Positions 5,620 to 6,822 of a DNA stretch of 6,822 nucleotides are shown here, one piece after another. A program made the position numbers and the translations under genes. Every line of letters starts with the position of its first letter. Positions within the stretch are counted from its first letter, which is position 1. Origin of the DNA: Spirochaetales bacterium (GTDB lineage: Bacteria; Spirochaetota; Spirochaetia; DTKZ01); the NCBI GenBank assembly GCA_031280945.1, contig JAITGB010000059.1:1-6822 (forward strand), written 5' to 3'. Under the pieces are notes generated by a model that had not been told where the DNA came from, made no database searches, and worked only from the letters and a program-made list of their open reading frames with translations.

Positions 5620-6731
5620 ATGGGCCTTCTGGAGCGTCTGGAACAGGCGGCGGTGAAAAACAAGAGCCTTTTGCGGAGGGCATCGCTTCTTCTTGAGGAA
5701 GAAGCGGTAAAAAATAAAAGCCTTTTGCGAAAGGCATTGCTCCTCCGAGAAACCGATACACAGGTTTCCGCTAAAAAAAAAACAGCGATTCCTTCGCGCC
5801 GCCTCTTCCTGACCCCGGGGCGGGGATAAGCGATTTTCTCGAAGAAATCCGCCGCCTAAAACCAGGTCTTGAATATCCTTTAGGTATTTTTAACGCCCTC
5901 AAAAAAACAACAGCCATAACCAAAGCCGCTTTTCTCCTCGCGCAAACGGGCAGTCAGGTTTTCGTTCCCTGGTCCATAACAGGTTTTGACACGACAACGC
6001 GGGGCCGCCTGCGTATTCCCCAGGGGCTTTTGTACGAAATGTACGAGAAAGCCGGAGCAAAAGTTGTTTTTGTGGAGGGCGGCGGGAGAGGGATTCTCAA
6101 AGATTTTTTCTCTACCCGCGAAGCGGCTCTTGCGGAAAAACTTCTTGTGTGTTTTTTTATCTCGGAAGAAAAAATCATCGGCCTCCTCGTTATCGCGCAG
6201 TCGCCTTACCTTTTTCTTGAGGAGTCCCTCGCGGGACTGTTTTTTACGGTTGTAAGCGCCCTCACTTCCCCCCTCCTCGCGCGTTCCCGCAAAGCGCCGC
6301 GCAGAAAAAGAGCCTCCGGCTATGTGCGCAAAGACTCTTTTCTAACGGCTGTAAAAAAGTACGCGGAGGAACTTCCGCCTGCCGAGCGCGTGAAACTTTT
6401 GGGCTTGAACGCCTCTTCCCTTGTAGAAAAAATCAGGGAGTTTAATCCCGATGTGGACGAGTTCCGCGCCCTTCAGGATATAACGGCCCTCCTTTCCACC
6501 CTGCTCGACAACGCTCCTGTTTTTGTGTCCGCCAAAAAGAAGAAAATGATTATGGCAATCGCGGAGGGCCGCCTTGACCCCGCTTTGCTTGTGCATCAGG
6601 TTTCTCTGGTGCTGCGAAGGCTTTTTCAGGAGCTGGAAAACATTCCTGAGCTTGAAGTTAATGAAGAGTCTTTGACTCAAGACATTCAGGAAGGCGAAGA
6701 TGGCAGCGCGTTCGACAGGCTTCTTGCCTGA
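5620..6731 (+). CDS. GAF-like protein of unknown function, reading frame broken at A10 (-1 shift needed)
   Basis: From the ATG at 5620 the first frame runs to a stop at 5827-5829 (69 residues). The rest of the protein lies in the -1 frame to the TGA at 6729-6731. A single -1 slip on the A10 run (5773-5782) joins them into 370 residues. Residues 1-55 carry two 18-residue repeats and a Lys patch. After the junction comes a Pro-rich spacer, then ISDFLEEIRRLKPGLEYPLG and a region of about 140 residues resembling a GAF domain (ALKKTTAITKAAFLLA, VFVPWSITGFDTTTRGRLRI, LLVCFFISEEKIIGLLVIA). A basic segment (ARSRKAPRRKR) and a helical C-terminal domain follow. The first conventional start in the second frame, TTG at 6030, would cut the GAF-like domain in half, so separate translation is unlikely. 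GAF domains bind small ligands or mediate signalling; the ligand is unknown. The GGAG before the ATG overlaps the end of the upstream gene, so translation is probably coupled. It could also be a pseudogene or carry a sequencing error. Confidence 0.7.
5650..5757 (+). repeat. two tandem 54-base repeats coding AVKNKSLLR units
   Basis: Codons 5650-5703 encode AVKNKSLLRRASLLLEEE and 5704-5757 encode AVKNKSLLRKALLLRETD. The first nine residues are identical, but the DNA differs at several third positions (for example GTGAAAAACAAGAGC against GTAAAAAATAAAAGC). This points to an old duplication kept at the protein level. Confidence 0.75.
5773..5782 (+). other. A10 slippery tract, candidate -1 frameshift site
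   Basis: The zero frame reads GCT AAA AAA AAA ACA, so the canonical -1 heptamer A-AAA-AAA is in register. Slipping back one base continues as AAC AGC GAT into the long open frame. The same product arises if RNA polymerase adds one A to the run. Downstream structure is weak: GCGA/TCGC with a 5-base loop starting 3-4 bases after the run, and CCCCG (5813-5817) with CGGGG (5821-5825) about 30 bases away. There is no strong Shine-Dalgarno-like stimulator upstream. A true indel in the genome or in the read cannot be excluded. Confidence 0.5.
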
Positions 6732-6740
6732 CCCCTCCCT

Positions 6741-6822
6741 ATGGAAAGCGTTATTCCGTCAAAAAGCGGTTTTCCTACAGCGGTAATTTCGGGCGTTCAT
6801 ATACATTCGGCCTATGACCCCC
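6741..6822 (+). CDS. N-terminus of a probable DUF115/Maf-like protein (partial)
   Basis: An ATG at 6741 opens a frame that runs off the window after 27 residues: MESVIPSKSGFPTAVISG, then VHIHSAYDP. A (L/I)HSxYDP motif near the N-terminus is what I recall from spirochaetal DUF115 proteins (6-hydroxymethylpterin pyrophosphokinase MptE-like), which include the motility accessory factor group linked to flagellin glycosylation. The ATG is the first possible start, since the previous gene's stop in the same frame is only 9 bases upstream. No Shine-Dalgarno sequence is visible (CCCCTCCCT precedes it), so it may depend on coupling. The family call rests on about ten residues. Confidence 0.45.
   Translation, partial: MESVIPSKSGFPTAVISGVHIHSAYDP

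Noticed and set aside
5620..5829. A separate 69-residue gene
   Set aside because: The last 16 residues after the A10 run are Arg/Pro-rich and look non-coding, while the other frame continues into a long domain-bearing protein.
6030..6731. An independent gene starting at TTG 6030
   Set aside because: This start lies inside the GAF-like domain, has no Shine-Dalgarno, and leaves about 80 conserved-looking codons upstream in the same frame unexplained.

Overview
The window reads as chromosomal DNA of a treponeme-like spirochaete. The main evidence is a P83/100-family antigen gene, whose family is largely spirochaetal. Supporting this are a very acidic protein whose conserved blocks look like those of Treponema proteins of unknown role, and the start of what looks like a DUF115/Maf-type (motility accessory factor) gene. 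Base composition is in the mid-50s % GC over the genes, but only about 30% in the first 138 bases. No tRNA, rRNA, CRISPR array or transposase gene was seen.

Layout. (1) Bases 1-138: the AT-rich 3' end of an unidentified gene on the + strand, then a 7-bp GC hairpin (167-186) between convergent genes. (2) 224-1774, minus strand: a secreted P83/100-family protein with a long K/E/R-rich coiled coil. (3) 1775-2162: a non-coding stretch ending in a dispersed repeat (copy 1, 1955-2095). (4) 2163-3158 (+) and 3187-3657 (-): two convergent genes, one for an exported protein of unknown function and one for an FtsB/DivIC-like protein with an extra C-terminal membrane segment. (5) 3658-4096: copy 2 of the repeat in opposite orientation (3681-3818), more palindromic modules, and a good sigma70-type promoter (TTGACA, 17 bases, TAAAGT). 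(6) From 4097 to the end: a tight three-gene operon for an acidic low-complexity protein, a GAF-like protein whose frame is broken at a run of ten A, and the N-terminus of a DUF115-like protein.

The most unusual parts are these. First, the A10 tract at 5773-5782 is where an otherwise intact 370-residue protein needs a -1 shift, so either slippage makes the product or the gene is broken or misread. Second, two copies of a ~105-base repeat (about 85% identical by eye) lie in opposite orientation and flank the two convergent genes, each copy sitting upstream of one gene in the same relative orientation. Third, a T6/GC-stem/A6 hairpin followed by TGCGCC occurs three times, and two of these form perfect 19-base inverted ends of a 249-base unit. 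Fourth, the 2163 gene appears to be transcribed as a leaderless or nearly leaderless GTG-start mRNA.

Functional links are inferred only. The envelope genes (P83/100, exported protein, FtsB-like) are separate transcription units. The 4097-6822 genes are spaced 5 and 9 bases apart and are probably co-transcribed and translationally coupled. If the last gene is a flagellin-modification-type DUF115 protein, the operon could serve motility or the cell surface, but nothing in the first two genes proves this.
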